DNA of 64,000 nt from Tubulanus polymorphus (lineage: Eukaryota; Nemertea; Palaeonemertea; Tubulaniformes; Tubulanidae). The stretch covers positions 21,420,001-21,484,000 of the forward strand of contig NC_134025.1 of assembly GCF_964204645.1 (NCBI RefSeq), given 5' to 3'. Shown piece by piece: positions 22,440-38,582 of this stretch. The notes below the pieces were generated by a model. That model worked only from the letters and a program-made list of their open reading frames with translations, was not told the DNA's origin and did not search any database. Numbering within the stretch: the first letter of the stretch is position 1; every line of letters begins with the position of its first letter. A program made the translations under genes and the position numbers.

Positions 22440-23132
22440 TTAATAAGCGCATGTGGATTTTTCTAGACGTAATTCTAGAGGCTTTTTAATGTGCATTGAG
22501 CAGATAAAAGAAGTTGGATCAGCAAGATTGTACTAAGATTGGTAGTGATACCATGAATGACGTTGGAAGATTAGATTTAATTGTACTCTTCGTTTGGCTA
22601 GGTAATTTCATTAAAGTTAATTCAAGTTAGTTTTATACGTAGAATTTAGAATTGATAATTTGTTTACAATATTTAGAATAGAAGTGATTGCTTTAAAAAT
22701 CAATTTCATTTTTTCATTTTCCAAATCAATATGAATTTTCATTTTCAAATCGTCGAAAAGGAGTCACCACAAATCAAATGAGAAATCGTGATTTTTTTTA
22801 AAGAATATCAAATTCTAACTCACACAGAATATTCAGTAGTTTCCTTCGTTTTTTCTAGGTACTTTTCGACCGGCGCTGGTAAGAGACGGTGAATGTGAAT
22901 TTATAGCTGCTAGTCATTGAAAATTCTGTTTTGCTTGCTGTTAATTTTTTTTCATATAAAATGAAAACGTTTCTAGCAGTTATCGAATAAGATTTCGCCA
23001 TAAAACTCGATATATATTTCAAGGGCCATCTGGTCGTAGAATTCTGAAAGTCGCCTCAGCTATCAAGTACACTGTTCAACTGGCAATTCGCAAACGGTTA
23101 ACTTCCAAAGATTTACTTGTATTCTATTCTAG

Positions 23133-26100
23133 TCAGCATGTCCGGCTAAATTTCCACCCAGTCACACTGCATGTAAGCGGTACAACTTCAACCTTCCAAA
23201 AAGAGGTACATAACATTGATTTCAACACTTTCATCTATTACCCTATGATGCGTAGGTCTAGTAATCCGCCAAATTCAGATTTGCATTTTAATTAAGGTCT
23301 TCTTCAAGTAATTGAAAATCTATCAATTTTGACTAAGGATAAATGTGGCGTAAAACCTGTGCTGAATCCTAGATGTTTGAAAGGTGGACTGTGTTAGTGA
23401 TTACTGTGTATTACCCGTTCGTAATTCGCTTTTGATATACTGTATCAATTTCAGGAGTAACGGAAGCTGACAAGAAAATCATTCTCAATACACATAACAA
23501 ATTTCGGGGCAATCTGAAAAAATACGGTTTACCCCCTGCGGCTCAGATAATGAAATTGGTAATTTCAATGATATGAATATAATTATATTTATGATGTTTC
23601 TAATAATTTATTTTCGCAATGTACATATGCAGTATATAAAGATAAAAAAACAATTTACATACATATGCGGCTGGATGCTTGGAAAGCCAATGGAGTCTGT
23701 GTCCCGTAGGAACCCAAGCACCCAGAAAAAATGATCATAATTCAATGATAACAGCTTATTCATTTCATTTATGGGTGTATACGTCATATTAATCGATTAT
23801 AATCTGATACGAGACGATAAATCGTAATTTCTAAGTATGTTAATCTAATAAATTTCCAGTACTGGGACGATGAAATTGCAATGGTAGCTCAGAAGCATAC
23901 CGACAGCTGCATATGGGACCACGACAAAAACTGGAACCGAAACATACCCGGTATTTTCAATATTTTTCATTTTCCAAATGGATTAAACACCTGATTTAGG
24001 TCAGTCCGACTTAACCATCGAATCCGGAGGCCAGGTTCATGTATGACTTGGTTGCCAAAAGGCTTTCTAATGATTAGAAATACAATCAAACTACATCTAG
24101 CCAGCTATCTTGTATTTTCGGACTCATCAGGTAACATTTCGAAATCTGATACAAAAGAATTCTCGTTCAATACGTCATGCCATGGCATAACTACGTTGAA
24201 ACATACACAGGAGAATAATTCTTCATACATCTATTTTCATTCACATATACGAATGTACTGAATTTGCATAAAACGAAATGGATTTGTTTTATGCAAATCA
24301 GTAGCTGCCATTGCTCGTGAAACGTAACGGTTCATGCATGCGGTATGTTAATATAGAAAATGCAGAAAGCTACCCAAACCTAACTTTTCACATTTGAAAG
24401 GTCGATTCCCCGTTGGACAGAATCTGGCAAAAGGTCATAGCTCTTGGAAAAGTGCAATTACCGACTGGTTTAATGAGTATAAAAACTTTAAATACAACAA
24501 AAAAAGAACTGGAGTAATCGGTCATTTTACGCAGGTACGTAGATTCGGTTTCAATGCTAGTTCAAAAGCACGTCGATACAGAAAAAGCCATTCAATCAGT
24601 TGGTTTCTTTGCTATATAGCCTGATCATGGCTCGACTTAGTGGATGGATTATCCCTATAGGCCCTACATGTTACCAGGCCCACCTGAATTAAGTTCGACA
24701 AGCTTTTGTTTCAGGTGGTTTGGGCGTCAACAAATAGAGTTGGTTGTGGTTTTTCGCTATGTCCGATTGGCCGAATTTGGGCGTGCAATTACGCGCCAGC
24801 GTAAGTATTCAATGTGGAGGTAGTTAAGTAATTGTACGTCTTTAACGTGGAATAAGACTGATAGCAGCCCAGATTTTCTGTTTGCTATATCCAGTGGAAA
24901 CTACGCGCATATGCTACTGAAACCATATCCTAGTGGAGCATCCCAGGGAGTTGATTGTCCAAAATCATTGAAACATGGAGTATGTGGTATGTAATTATCA
25001 TTGTATCGTTGAAATTCTAATGTAGGTGATATTTCTTCTAATGATGGAAACATATTGACCATTGCAGATTGCGGTTCGTCAATTTGTATCGCAGGAGGAA
25101 CACTCAATGCCAATACTTGCAAATGCAAATGTCCTTACAATAAACCATGGATACGCCCACCAGAATGCGGAGGTATCGTTTGAGTCATAACATATTTTCA
25201 ATCTGCATCAAATGCCATATGAAGATGAAAAAACGTTATGCAACTTTATCCATTGCAGTAAATTGTACTTTGGTAACGGATAAGTTGTCATGGATTTGTA
25301 AAACAAACAATGGACCTTGGGGACCAAAGTATTGCAAATACGGCAACGTAAAAAATGAACATTGCCCTGTTATGTGTGGCATATGTCCTGGTAAAAAAAT
25401 CTGTCTATATTTCATCGATAATTGAACAATTATATGCAAATGATATGTATCTAACGATTCGTCCATTCACAGGAAGTGACATATCCAGGCAGGTTGAAGG
25501 TGGCGCGATCGTTTATGACTTACAGACTCCCACTACTCCAGCTCCGACTGCGTCTACAATAAATCCAGCTCCAACGACTACTCCAGTTGCTCCTACAACT
25601 CCAGTGCCAACCAAGCATCCTCATCAATCAGGTTATACTGTTTTAACTTCGACTACATCTGGGTCGCATTAAGTTTTTAATCATCACCATGTAACTTTAT
25701 ACGTTTAATTTTAATTTGCTTTTATAGATTGTTCTAAGCCTGATGATAAGATTTGTGGATTACCTTCTAGAAAAGGTTCTTATCATAGAAAGTCATGTTA
25801 CAAACGTAAGGTGTATACCCGCTGTCCGGCGATGTGTCGACGTTGTCAAGGTCTTTTTTAGATATTAGTAAACATTCAAAACATGCAAATAATTGAAATT
25901 AGGATTGAACCATTAAGGCTCGTATTATTTATTCTTTTACGTATTGTAGCACGATCTTGTGTAGATGCGCATTCGAAAATAAGAAAAATCGGTGAAACGT
26001 GGATTCATATAAACGAATTTAAAGTGCGGTGTACAAAACACGGCTACCATTTCATAAGGGGTATTTCATCATCCTTAAATTTCATCATCCTCTTTAATAG

Positions 26101-26296
26101 AATGTCATGTCTACTCTTACACGTTGGGAAATAATTTAGTTGAAATAAGTGAAATATCGTAATCAATCCAGGTTGCCGTGTATCCATGGGACAGAAAGTC
26201 ATAATTCTTTTTCCCGGGAAAACCTACGGTCGATGCCGATGTAGAAAGAGACCCCGAGGATTGGTGCAATGGAAATGTTACCGCCGCCTATTCTGA
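23133..26296 (+). CDS. CAP/EGF-like/ShK/VWC-like secreted protein, copy 4 (5' end missing)
   Basis: Twelve exons: 23133-23205, 23455-23558, 23860-23950, 24401-24534, 24715-24800, 24895-24986, 25068-25172, 25259-25390, 25473-25631, 25728-25850, 25950-26060 and 26172-26296. They give 444 aa in one open frame, with the same intron phases as the minus-strand copies. It has CAP motifs THNKFRG, WDDE, GHFTQVVWA and CNYAPA, an EGF-like exon (CKCKCPYNK), a ShK exon (WICKTNNGPWGPKYC), a Pro/Thr linker, a second ShK-like exon and the VWC-like pair ending YRRLF-stop. The signal-peptide exon and 32-nt mini-exon were not found. An ATG at 22170 with a signal-like start ([16 protein letters not shown]) and a GTACGT donor near 22221 is a possible first exon. 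The donor after the second ShK exon (GGTCTT) is weak, and reading through it gives a stop three codons later, so a shorter isoform is possible. Confidence 0.87.
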
Positions 26297-26363
26297 ACAA
26301 CGGGAACGAAATTGAATGGAACAATTGAATATAAATCGAAAATTATTGATCATTGACTTTTGG

Positions 26364-26369
26364 AATAAA
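26364..26369 (+). terminator. Poly(A) signal of CAP copy 4
   Basis: AATAAA lies 68 nt after the stop codon at 26296. Confidence 0.65.
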
Positions 26370-26754
26370 CATTGGATATACATTATTTTCATATTTGTTG
26401 TGAACTGTTGTATACTCCATTCACTTTATACTCACCACTTTTAAATTCGAACTGTGGGCATTAACCTATACTGAAACATGCCCTGGGATTAGTTTCATGA
26501 AGAGAATTAACTCTTTTTAATTCATCAATGTCTAATCGATTATCAATTATTGCTGAATTGGTGAATGAACTAAATCGATCTGAAGAATTGATTTTTGTTA
26601 AATAATAAAAGTGAGTTTCCCAAATAGTTGCCATGTGAAATATATTTAACAACAATAAAGGTCGATTTTGTAATCATCAATCATTTGGATAAACACGATT
26701 GGAACGATGAAAGATGTGATGAAAGGAATCTTTTAAGGTTTGAGTTTTGTTAGG

Positions 26755-30264
<3,510 letters not shown>

Positions 30265-30389
30265 CTTCCAAACACGTTACTGTATCAAAGATGAAAGCGC
30301 TTTCATAATTCGAAGGTGTCACGGTTGGTTGCGGAAGAGTCAGTACATATAATTATGTAACATCAAACCTCAACAGTAGTCAGTCAGTA

Positions 30390-30560
30390 CAGTGCAGCCT
30401 CGTTACAAAGAACTCGGATACAACGATCACCGTATAAACAATACAGAATTTCGTCCCAAGTAAGACAATCTAATTATTTTCCTACTGGATATAACGAACT
30501 ATCGGTTATAACGAACATATTTTCTGGTCCCATGAGGTTCGTAGTATCGAGGTTTCACTG
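30390..30560. mobile_element. Pogo-like MITE
   Basis: The terminal inverted repeats are CAGTGCAGCCTCG at the left and CGAGGTTTCACTG at the right, flanked by TA on both sides. The internal ATAACGAACT/GTTATAACGAAC motifs are typical of pogo/Tigger-type non-autonomous elements. It lies in the 3' flank of the transporter gene. Confidence 0.75.
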
Positions 30561-30869
30561 TACTTCCAAATACAGCTAAAAGCAACGATGGCATTTTACA
30601 GTTGGACAGTTGTTTCTTTTTTTATTATCTAGAGAATGAATATACAAAACTATATTTGCTTGCATTACCCAATACCAAAAATATATCATAAATTGCAAAA
30701 TATCATAACAGGAGATGTAGACACGTACAAGCAAGCAACAAAGCCTGGCCATACTCTATGGATTTTTCTGGGTTGTGTGTTTGACGATCTTTATTTGAAC
30801 AACCTTCATTTTTTCTAACTGTGTCATCGGGGGTTCATTAACCGTGATACAAAGTGTAGATTAATCCAA

Positions 30870-30875
30870 AATAAA
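30870..30875 (+). terminator. Possible poly(A) signal of the transporter gene
   Basis: AATAAA lies about 600 nt beyond the stop codon. It is a candidate only, because the sequence is A/T-rich. Confidence 0.3.
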
Positions 30876-30879
30876 TATA

Positions 30880-31820
30880 TACATGTAGTTTGACGTATTT
30901 TCGAATGCATAACAAGCAGATATTCGAATATTCCCGCTATAGATTAGCGAACATTGCAACAGAAAAATGTTACGGCACAATAATAAATAGAAACGTTTTT
31001 ATATGCGATTATATCATAATATACAATGACTGCGCATTTTTAAGTCGGATTTGATGCACATGTCTATTTGTTATCTTCTTTTTCTAATAAAAAAAACCGT
31101 AGATCGGTATACACCCCTGAGTCAGAGAATATAGTGTAAGATGTTATCACAGAGTCGATACGGCAGTGATGGAAAAACATTGCCACTGTTTAGATTACAT
31201 TCGTTCAGATATTTCTGGTTGAGATACTCCTTTACATGCTCAATCCAGGATACATGTATGTGTTTGTGTATTTCACGGAGTTAAGTTTTAACTCTGAACG
31301 CCATGTGCGCTAATTCTCATGTTCGCCTCTAGCGCATCCTCTCCTCTAAATCACGAACGGATGTGTTGAGAATTTCGGAAACATTGTCGAGCGTTATCCT
31401 TTACATCGCAACTTCCCATTTATTCAAGCGGCCTTTTCCAACAGAATTCAGACGAAAACGACGAAGGGTTTCGATTAAAAATTCGATAAACAAGACGCAT
31501 TGATCTTTTCCCCTATTATGGTGAAGTCAGCTGCTTGTTAAATACTGTTGTCGCGCTCTGTACATATGGCATAATTACGTAATTAATCTAGTTTAATTGT
31601 ATAAATATATCTCGTTATGGAAAACTCAGTACATGCCCAACTGCTTTTAGATGTGTAATATATATATATGCCATCGCTTTTGATAAATTAATACGATTAC
31701 AATCCCTCTGGAGAACTAAATCTGCATAGCTAACATATGTCTGTATCGTTTATATATAAATGATATATGGAGAAAATAGTTTAAAAAACGCTTTCGGTTA
31801 TTTTTCATTGTACCGCTTCG
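30880..31820. other. Intergenic stretch
   Basis: Nothing recognised. It is the presumed shared 3' flank between the convergent transporter gene and the short membrane protein gene. Confidence 0.5.
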
Positions 31821-31826
31821 AATACT

Positions 31827-32045
31827 TCAGCACGGTGAACGCTGAGCCACCATATTCTGGGCACAAGTCAATGGCACTTTAACCCCCCTTTCTAGTAAGT
31901 TTATGAATTCGGTACAACCGCTACAACAAGCTGCGAACGGGCTGAACAGAACGTAGAAAACGGCGCACAAAAATCCGATAGCGAATCCAAAGATTAGCAG
32001 GATCAACAACCAGACGATACTCCAAAACCATCCGCAACGAGCCAT
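31827..32045 (-). CDS. Short membrane protein, 72 aa
   Basis: A single open frame begins MARCGWFWSIVWLLILLIFG and ends NMVAQRSPC-stop. One long hydrophobic region spans about residues 6-38, then a Cys cluster (FAACCSGC), an amphipathic stretch with a KVPLTCAQNM motif and a terminal Cys. Composition and Cys spacing look like a real short membrane protein rather than a chance frame, and I recall similar uncharacterised proteins of about 70 residues in other animals, though I cannot verify this here. The cysteines near the membrane could be lipid-modified. Function unknown. Confidence 0.65.
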   Translation of the reverse strand: MARCGWFWSIVWLLILLIFGFAIGFLCAVFYVLFSPFAACCSGCTEFINLLERGVKVPLTCAQNMVAQRSPC

Positions 32046-35000
32046 TGTTCAAATCTTCACAAAACGACCTATAAGGACAAAATGTACAGGACTGAGTAAA
32101 CCTTTATTCGTGATCCGAGCTTAGAAGAAAGCTATGTGTTTGGTTAAGATAAATAGTCGGAATGTTGACTTGAACTTAAAGTTATCGTGCTTAGAGGGCC
32201 CAACTAAGTGAGTGAAGAGGAGAAAATTATCCGATATAGCACGTATATATATCTGCTAGCTACCATGCGGTTTAGCGCTCGACATCGACTCTAAATTTAA
32301 CTTGTTTTTGTCTCACGTAATTTACTTATCATGATTCATGCATAACCTTGTCGATGTTATCGCATATATTCAAGCAAATAATAAAGACTCCTGTTCAAAC
32401 CGACTCCGTACACTCATAGTATATATTACACTGTACATATCAACCTATAAAGCTAATTTTATTGGAATGTTATCAGTATTTTGGGATATTATTTGACGAT
32501 CGCCTTTGTGGATAACTTTCTTCAGCACGAGAAGTTTTAACAAGAAGTTGTATATAGCTTCCTATAATATGACCCAGCAAACCTCGTCTAAGAAAAACTG
32601 GAATTGGTCTGAGGCAGGAAAATACGTTAGGAAGTCAGAAACATGATTTCGCTTTTGTCCGAGTTAGTCAAAAGCCCGAGTCGGCCATTTCCGAGTAGGG
32701 CTATGTTTACAGCGTATTCATAATTATAACGATTCAGGTATATATTATATTCATTGAAAATTTAAAGGTTTCTCGAGATCTAAAAACTTCAAACATAAAC
32801 CTGTTTCAATTTGGTTCACTATTGAAGTGTTAGTGTTAAAATTCCTGTTGAAGAATCGTACGGCACATCACCCAAAAAGCATTGCAAATCTTATTCATAC
32901 CAAGCTATTGGCAGAACATGTAAACTATACTACCTTTACGCCGAATTCCACTCCCTCACCCTGGATCTTATTATAGCCAGGACTGGATGCAGCTGCAGCA
33001 ATGTGCTACTGCTACGTACTACTGTGAGAGTGGCGGCGGTGCCTCGGAAATCATTCTAGACATACTGAGATATTCAATGCCGTCTTCCTAATAGTCAAAT
33101 AGTTCTTACTTTATTCAATACCATAATTTCGTCGAGGAATTTACGTGGAGAAATCAATCGTAGAATTCTTACCTTCAAGTATATATATTAGAAATAGCCT
33201 ATTGAGCGCCGGCTCCCTCCACTTTTCGTCTGTAGTGTGAGTGTGGTTAGATCACGTGATAGGTATGCGCGCAGGATATAGCAGGCGATCAAATGTTGCG
33301 CCGGAAATTCGTACTACATTTTATGATGATCGACTCGATTTTTCCTATTCGATGCGTCATTTCACATTGATGGAACAAAGACTCCAAAGTGTTCATTTCC
33401 TGCTTCAGTTCGCGTACAAAAAGCCGCATACGTATCATATATGAATGATACCGGTATGTTGTTTTTTTTTTAGAACGACGGTATTTTGCCCGCATACAGT
33501 AGGTATTGCTAGCCACATCAGAGATGCCCAGTGTAAGAACATAATAGATTCCACCCATGGTCTAGAAAATTATTTCATCCTTCCTTTCAACGCCTGACGT
33601 TGATAATCTGTGAGTCATGCTGAACTACACGATTGATCTGTACTTTTTTGAATACTTTTTTACTGGAACATGTCATACAGCCGTTGTCCTTAGCAATGTA
33701 CTGCACTACGTAAAAATGAGTATACTACCTCTTAGGCATTTGAAACGCATTTTCATCATCCCTGTCCCTTGTATAAATATGTACCTTTTCTGTTATGTAC
33801 ATAACATGTATAGTTGTTTTTTTGTCAAATGAGATAACAAGATGGATATGTTTATGTCTTTACAATATTGATTTGTCATTATTTTGAATAGCAAAATCTC
33901 GACAGTCACCTATTAATGTTTACAGTTCTAAAAAATAGAAAGAAGTATGTTAGAATACGTGATTATAATATAACAGTTTTTACGCATTACACACAGAATC
34001 TGCTTCCGTTTTTCAATAATTTGATGATAAACAAATTACCGAGGATATTTTGACATCATCAGGGATAGATAGTTTTTCGATATTTGGTAGGTGCATTTAA
34101 AGTTAAGGCGGTCGCGTCGAAGAAGGTAGAATATGCGCGACTCGTTCCAACTGTCCGGGCATCTCTCGCAGTCGTCGATATATAGCCTATATATCATTCA
34201 CCAAGAACCTTAGTGTCTGTGATGTTGGTTACACTAGGATCGTAGATCACTGGTGGAGACAACCACTGCCAGTGCTGGGTGAAATATATCATAGCTCGAG
34301 AATAATTGATTAATTGTTCAAATCCAACAACGAACTAAATGTTCACTCGCGAATTCGTAATGATATAGGGGTAACGTTGTTTATCGATCATTCCGGATGA
34401 ATGTAGAAATACGTATAGGCCTGCGAATAGCAATGACTTGAGTGAGGGGTGCTGCTAAATATATTCTACGTGAAGGAAGTAGATAATCTCACCGTCGGGA
34501 GAGGATTTCGTTACCCGAAGTTGGTCAACTGAACGACGGTTCAACTCTCTACATGAAGTGTATGAGGAGATGAAATGAAGATGGAAGCAAGAATGAAATG
34601 AAGATACAAATATACGGGCTCGTACGTAGCCTCTCTTGGGTACGTGCGAATTTAGATGAGGTGGAACTTATTTGACGTGGGAGGCATAGGCACGAAGGGA
34701 AAATCTTGAAATTTTCAGCGTTTTAGATGCATTTCCAGCCAATATTGGTGAATTTCATATAGCAATGAAAATCAAGTCACTGAAAATTATCTTTGACAAA
34801 AAATAGTGGAACTCGGGGTCTTGTGGGGAGGTGCGTTCGCGCCCCCTGTGTACAGCAAGAGCGGTCGTAGAATCGCAGCGCAAGGCCATGGTTTGCAGCA
34901 AGTCTACTAAGTGCTAATTTTTTCAGTCAAAAATTTGTTAAGGCCCTGTTTTTCTTACTTTTCACAAAATGTCAAAAAGTGCTAAGTCATCTGAAAAATT

Positions 35001-35400
35001 TCTGTCATAGCATTCGTAATCTATCGTGATATATGCCAAGTGTTGATCAATTTAATATTCAAAAGCCAAGTACACGTCACTTCTGGGCAAAATTATGCCC
35101 TAGCGCACGAATGACTCCAAAAATTCGTTGATGACACATAGGCGATCTGCCAATAGGTTATCGATCGTTATGGTTTGGCAAATCACGATGAGCCGTTACT
35201 AAACAGTGCGACTTTAATCCCACTATACTGCAGAGTGCTCACGTTTGATCAAGCCTTACAGCTTACAAGCCATGTAACGAACGTGATCCTCTATACAGCA
35301 CACCTCGCCGTACTCGGACCAACCAGGACCGGCAAAATTGGTCCGTCCGAGTTAAGCGCACTCCGAGTTACAGATAGGAAAGATAAGTTAGGAAATTATA
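32046..35400. other. Intergenic stretch without a recognised gene
   Basis: More than 3 kb. Scattered short open frames (33241-33444, 33289-33558, 33617-33832, 35175-35405) show no domain or splice pattern. No tRNA or clear repeat boundary was found. The 34900-35400 part may be the 5' portion of the repeat element that follows. Confidence 0.5.
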
Positions 35401-35404
35401 ACTA

Positions 35405-36602
35405 GGGGTCCAGGGACACCATGCCCACTTGGGAAGTGGTTCCAAATGCTCAACAATCTAACAATTTCAATATTCAACGCCCCCCGGTGACCATATACAA
35501 AAACCAATGACCTTGAAACTCACCACAATCATAGAAAATGTCAGCAGCTACGATTTTGTAATTGATTGTGATAACAAAATATGCCTCGTTACCAATTTAA
35601 TATGGAAATACTAAGTTATTCTACTATTCAACGCCCCCTGGTGACCATATTCAAAACCCAATGACCTCGAAACTCACCACAATCATAGAACATGCCATGA
35701 ACTACAACTTTGCAATTGATCATGGTAACAAAATATGCCTAGGTACCAATATAATAAGGAAATACTAAGTTATTCTACTATTCAACGCCCCTTGGTGACC
35801 ATATAGAAAAGCTAATGTCCTTAAAACTCACAACAATCATAGATGATGTCATGAGCTACAACTTTCCAATTGATTGTTGTTACAAAATATGCATAGGTAC
35901 GAATATAATAAAGAAATGCGAAGATATTGTATTATTCAACGCCCCCTGGTGGCCATATACGAAATCCAATTACCTTGAAACTCACCACAATCATAGAACA
36001 CATTATGAGCTACAACTTTCTAATTGATTGTGGTAGCAAAATACGCTTAGGTATCAATATAATGTGGAAAAACTTTTTCCCACTTACGAATGAGTACTGG
36101 TGACACCAAGATGGCCGCCAATTGCATAATCACAAATTGCAATGAGAAATGGCAAACCAGTAGGAAGCTACAGGACTCAGGATTCGGGCCAAAATTAACA
36201 TTTTTGGGCACTGAAAAGGTCATAGGACGGCCATCTTGAGTCTGATCGACCTAATTTTTGTTATGCTGATGGGCCCTGGGGGGATTCACATATATCCCAA
36301 AGATCAAGCTAATTGATCAAAGCGTCTTCAAAATTTCCCTCAAAAAGTTCAAAAATGTGTAAAAAGTGCTGATTTTGGCAAACAACAATGGCTGCTAGTC
36401 GGCCATCTTGATTCTGACAGGGCCAGTTTTTGGGCTGAAGATGGGTCTAGGGTAGATACATGTGTAACCTAAATATCAAGACGTTACCTTGAAGCGTCTT
36501 CAAAACTTCCCAAAATAACTGGATTCCGTCTACGGACGGACGGACGACGGACGAAAAGTGAACGCAATAGCCCGCTGGGACTAAAGTTCCAAGTGGGCTA
36601 AA
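35405..36602. mobile_element. Composite element with 154-bp core tandem repeats and terminal hairpin
   Basis: Four core units start at 35475, 35629, 35783 and 35937, each beginning CAACGCCCC...GGTG(A/G)CCATA, with a period of exactly 154 bp. A unique arm follows containing GGACGGACGGACGACGGACG and ending in the hairpin AGCCCGCTGGGACT...AGTGGGCT at 36569-36599. Tandem cores of about 155-160 bp inside non-autonomous, probably Helitron-related elements are known from bivalves ('pearl' elements). The family assignment is an inference. The left boundary is uncertain. Confidence 0.7.
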
Positions 36603-36639
36603 AACTATTGAGTGTTTGTCCGAGTCAGCCATGTCCAAG

Positions 36640-37292
36640 TAAGGCTAGGTTTAATGTAGCTTACTGCGCTCATTTCATACGAAAAACGTAAAACCTCGAT
36701 TACTGTACACTGTTTTATTCATTGCTTTTTTTTTCATTTCAAACACATGAAATATACAGGAATTCAATAAAATACATCGATTTGCCAGCCGTAGCTTTTC
36801 TTTTAGCGTCTTTTCATACGAATATCACAACAACAACAACGAAACAAAGGCTAATCATGGACGGTATTATTTGCTGTGATGTCGTTGAATAAGTATATAA
36901 TATAGGGTATATTCATTAAAACCGAATTATACGTTATAAAACTGGCGTAAAACAATAAACGTTTTGATTGCAGCCGTAAATCTTTTTTTTTAGTCGCGCG
37001 CGACGGCGCTTAACCGATGGAATGGTATTCGAAATAAAACTCGTATTAAAAAACTAGACGTTGCGTTATGATATCCCCGTGCGCCCGCGCGCTATTATCA
37101 TACAATCGTAAAAGTTTATTGGAATGTTAAAACCGAAATGAAATGTTTCGTCATGAATTATGTAGCGATCGCCTACGTAATTTGCGACCTGCTCAAAAAA
37201 CATCAAGCGGAGGATATTTCATTCAGTCAGTCATTAATACACAGCACTGAAATCAAACTAATCCACAGCGATTATTACATGGCTATATTGCG

Positions 37293-37339
<47 letters not shown>

Positions 37340-38582
37340 CAACAGCGAAATGATTTTCTTCTCTTTTCGATTCAATCATCGGCCATGTAAACACCGCGTG
37401 TGTGTGGCCTTTTTTGAAATACAACAATCTCATAATACGTATACATAATAATTAATTAATAAATAGGAGCTTACAGGATGGGCTAAAACGCATGAGAACT
37501 ATTTACAAATCGATGATAAATGAAGCCTAGGCGACAAAATATTGCCACCAACTGAAGTATGATAAATCGTGTACATATATCCCTGGATAAGTCACTGACC
37601 CGCCTGCCATCTTCTATCGATCAATTAAAATCTTTGCTTTCGATTTGTTCTCTGAAGACAAAAATAGGAATTACCGTGGACTTTCAACATCATCGGAGAC
37701 ATTTTAATAACAATCGTCTCAGATGGGCTGCGCTTTTATACGTAAACATAGATAGGTCATTTAAATGCCATATATAGATATGATAAAACAATGGCTAAGT
37801 GAGTTGTTGCTTTGTGTTTTTCTAAACGACAAAATCAATTCGAATTTGAAAAATCATTTGATTCATAGCTCATATACATAAACGCAATCGAATCCACTTG
37901 AGTCAGTTCTTAATCTAAAATCATGTAAATCTATCCCTACACGAGCGATATCAGAGTTGCATGCGAGTAGTAACAACAAAGATTTTTTGCGACGACAAAT
38001 ATCAAAACGGTCATCCGGGTCAATCGGATCCGACTCGAGCGGAGACCACTATATGAGAATCATTTTATCATTCAATTAGTACGGAACACGCAAAGCTGAT
38101 GTATAACGTGCCCTCTGCTACAACCAACATACCGGTAAGCATTTTTACAGAACGCCTGCTGTAAACTGAAAAACAAATCGTAAATATCTACTAATCTTTA
38201 ACAACCGTAATAATATGTAATACGTACATACAACCATACACATTCATAATTAACTAACAAAGTAATGATAAATTAAGTACAATTTGAAAGATATCTCCAT
38301 TTCGATTGAACGAGTATTGCTTTTTTACCATAAAAATCGCTTAAAAACAATAATAGATCATCTCGATGAGTTAGAACCTGATTCGATAATTCGTGAAAGA
38401 AAAAACATTCGATTTTTAGGTCGAGAAAATCCACGCTCACGCGTTACGCGTCTCATCGCTGACCAACCAAAAAATGGGAACGCTAGATCATCGTGGGCCT
38501 AGTTATCAGAAATACCGATGACTGCATTCTGATGTAAAATGTTGGAAATAAGAGATGTACTTATAAATGCCGTAGAATCCAC
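36640..38582. other. Stretch downstream of tubby without a recognised gene
   Basis: Apart from the TA tract, nothing was recognised. A 72-codon open frame at 38284-38502 has no known motif. Confidence 0.45.
37295..37337. repeat. (TA)n microsatellite
   Basis: About 21 TA units. Confidence 0.95.

Noticed and set aside
26740-26754. Extended transporter start (MSFVR) at 26740
   Set aside because: The first codon would be TTG; the first in-frame ATG is at 26755.
35475-36065. Regular direct repeats considered as a CRISPR-like array
   Set aside because: The units are 154 bp, contiguous and without spacers, in eukaryotic DNA; they are the tandem core of a dispersed repeat.
38284-38502. 72-aa plus-strand frame near the 3' end of tubby
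   Set aside because: There is no recognisable motif, start context or partner exon; it is too short to call in A/T-rich DNA.
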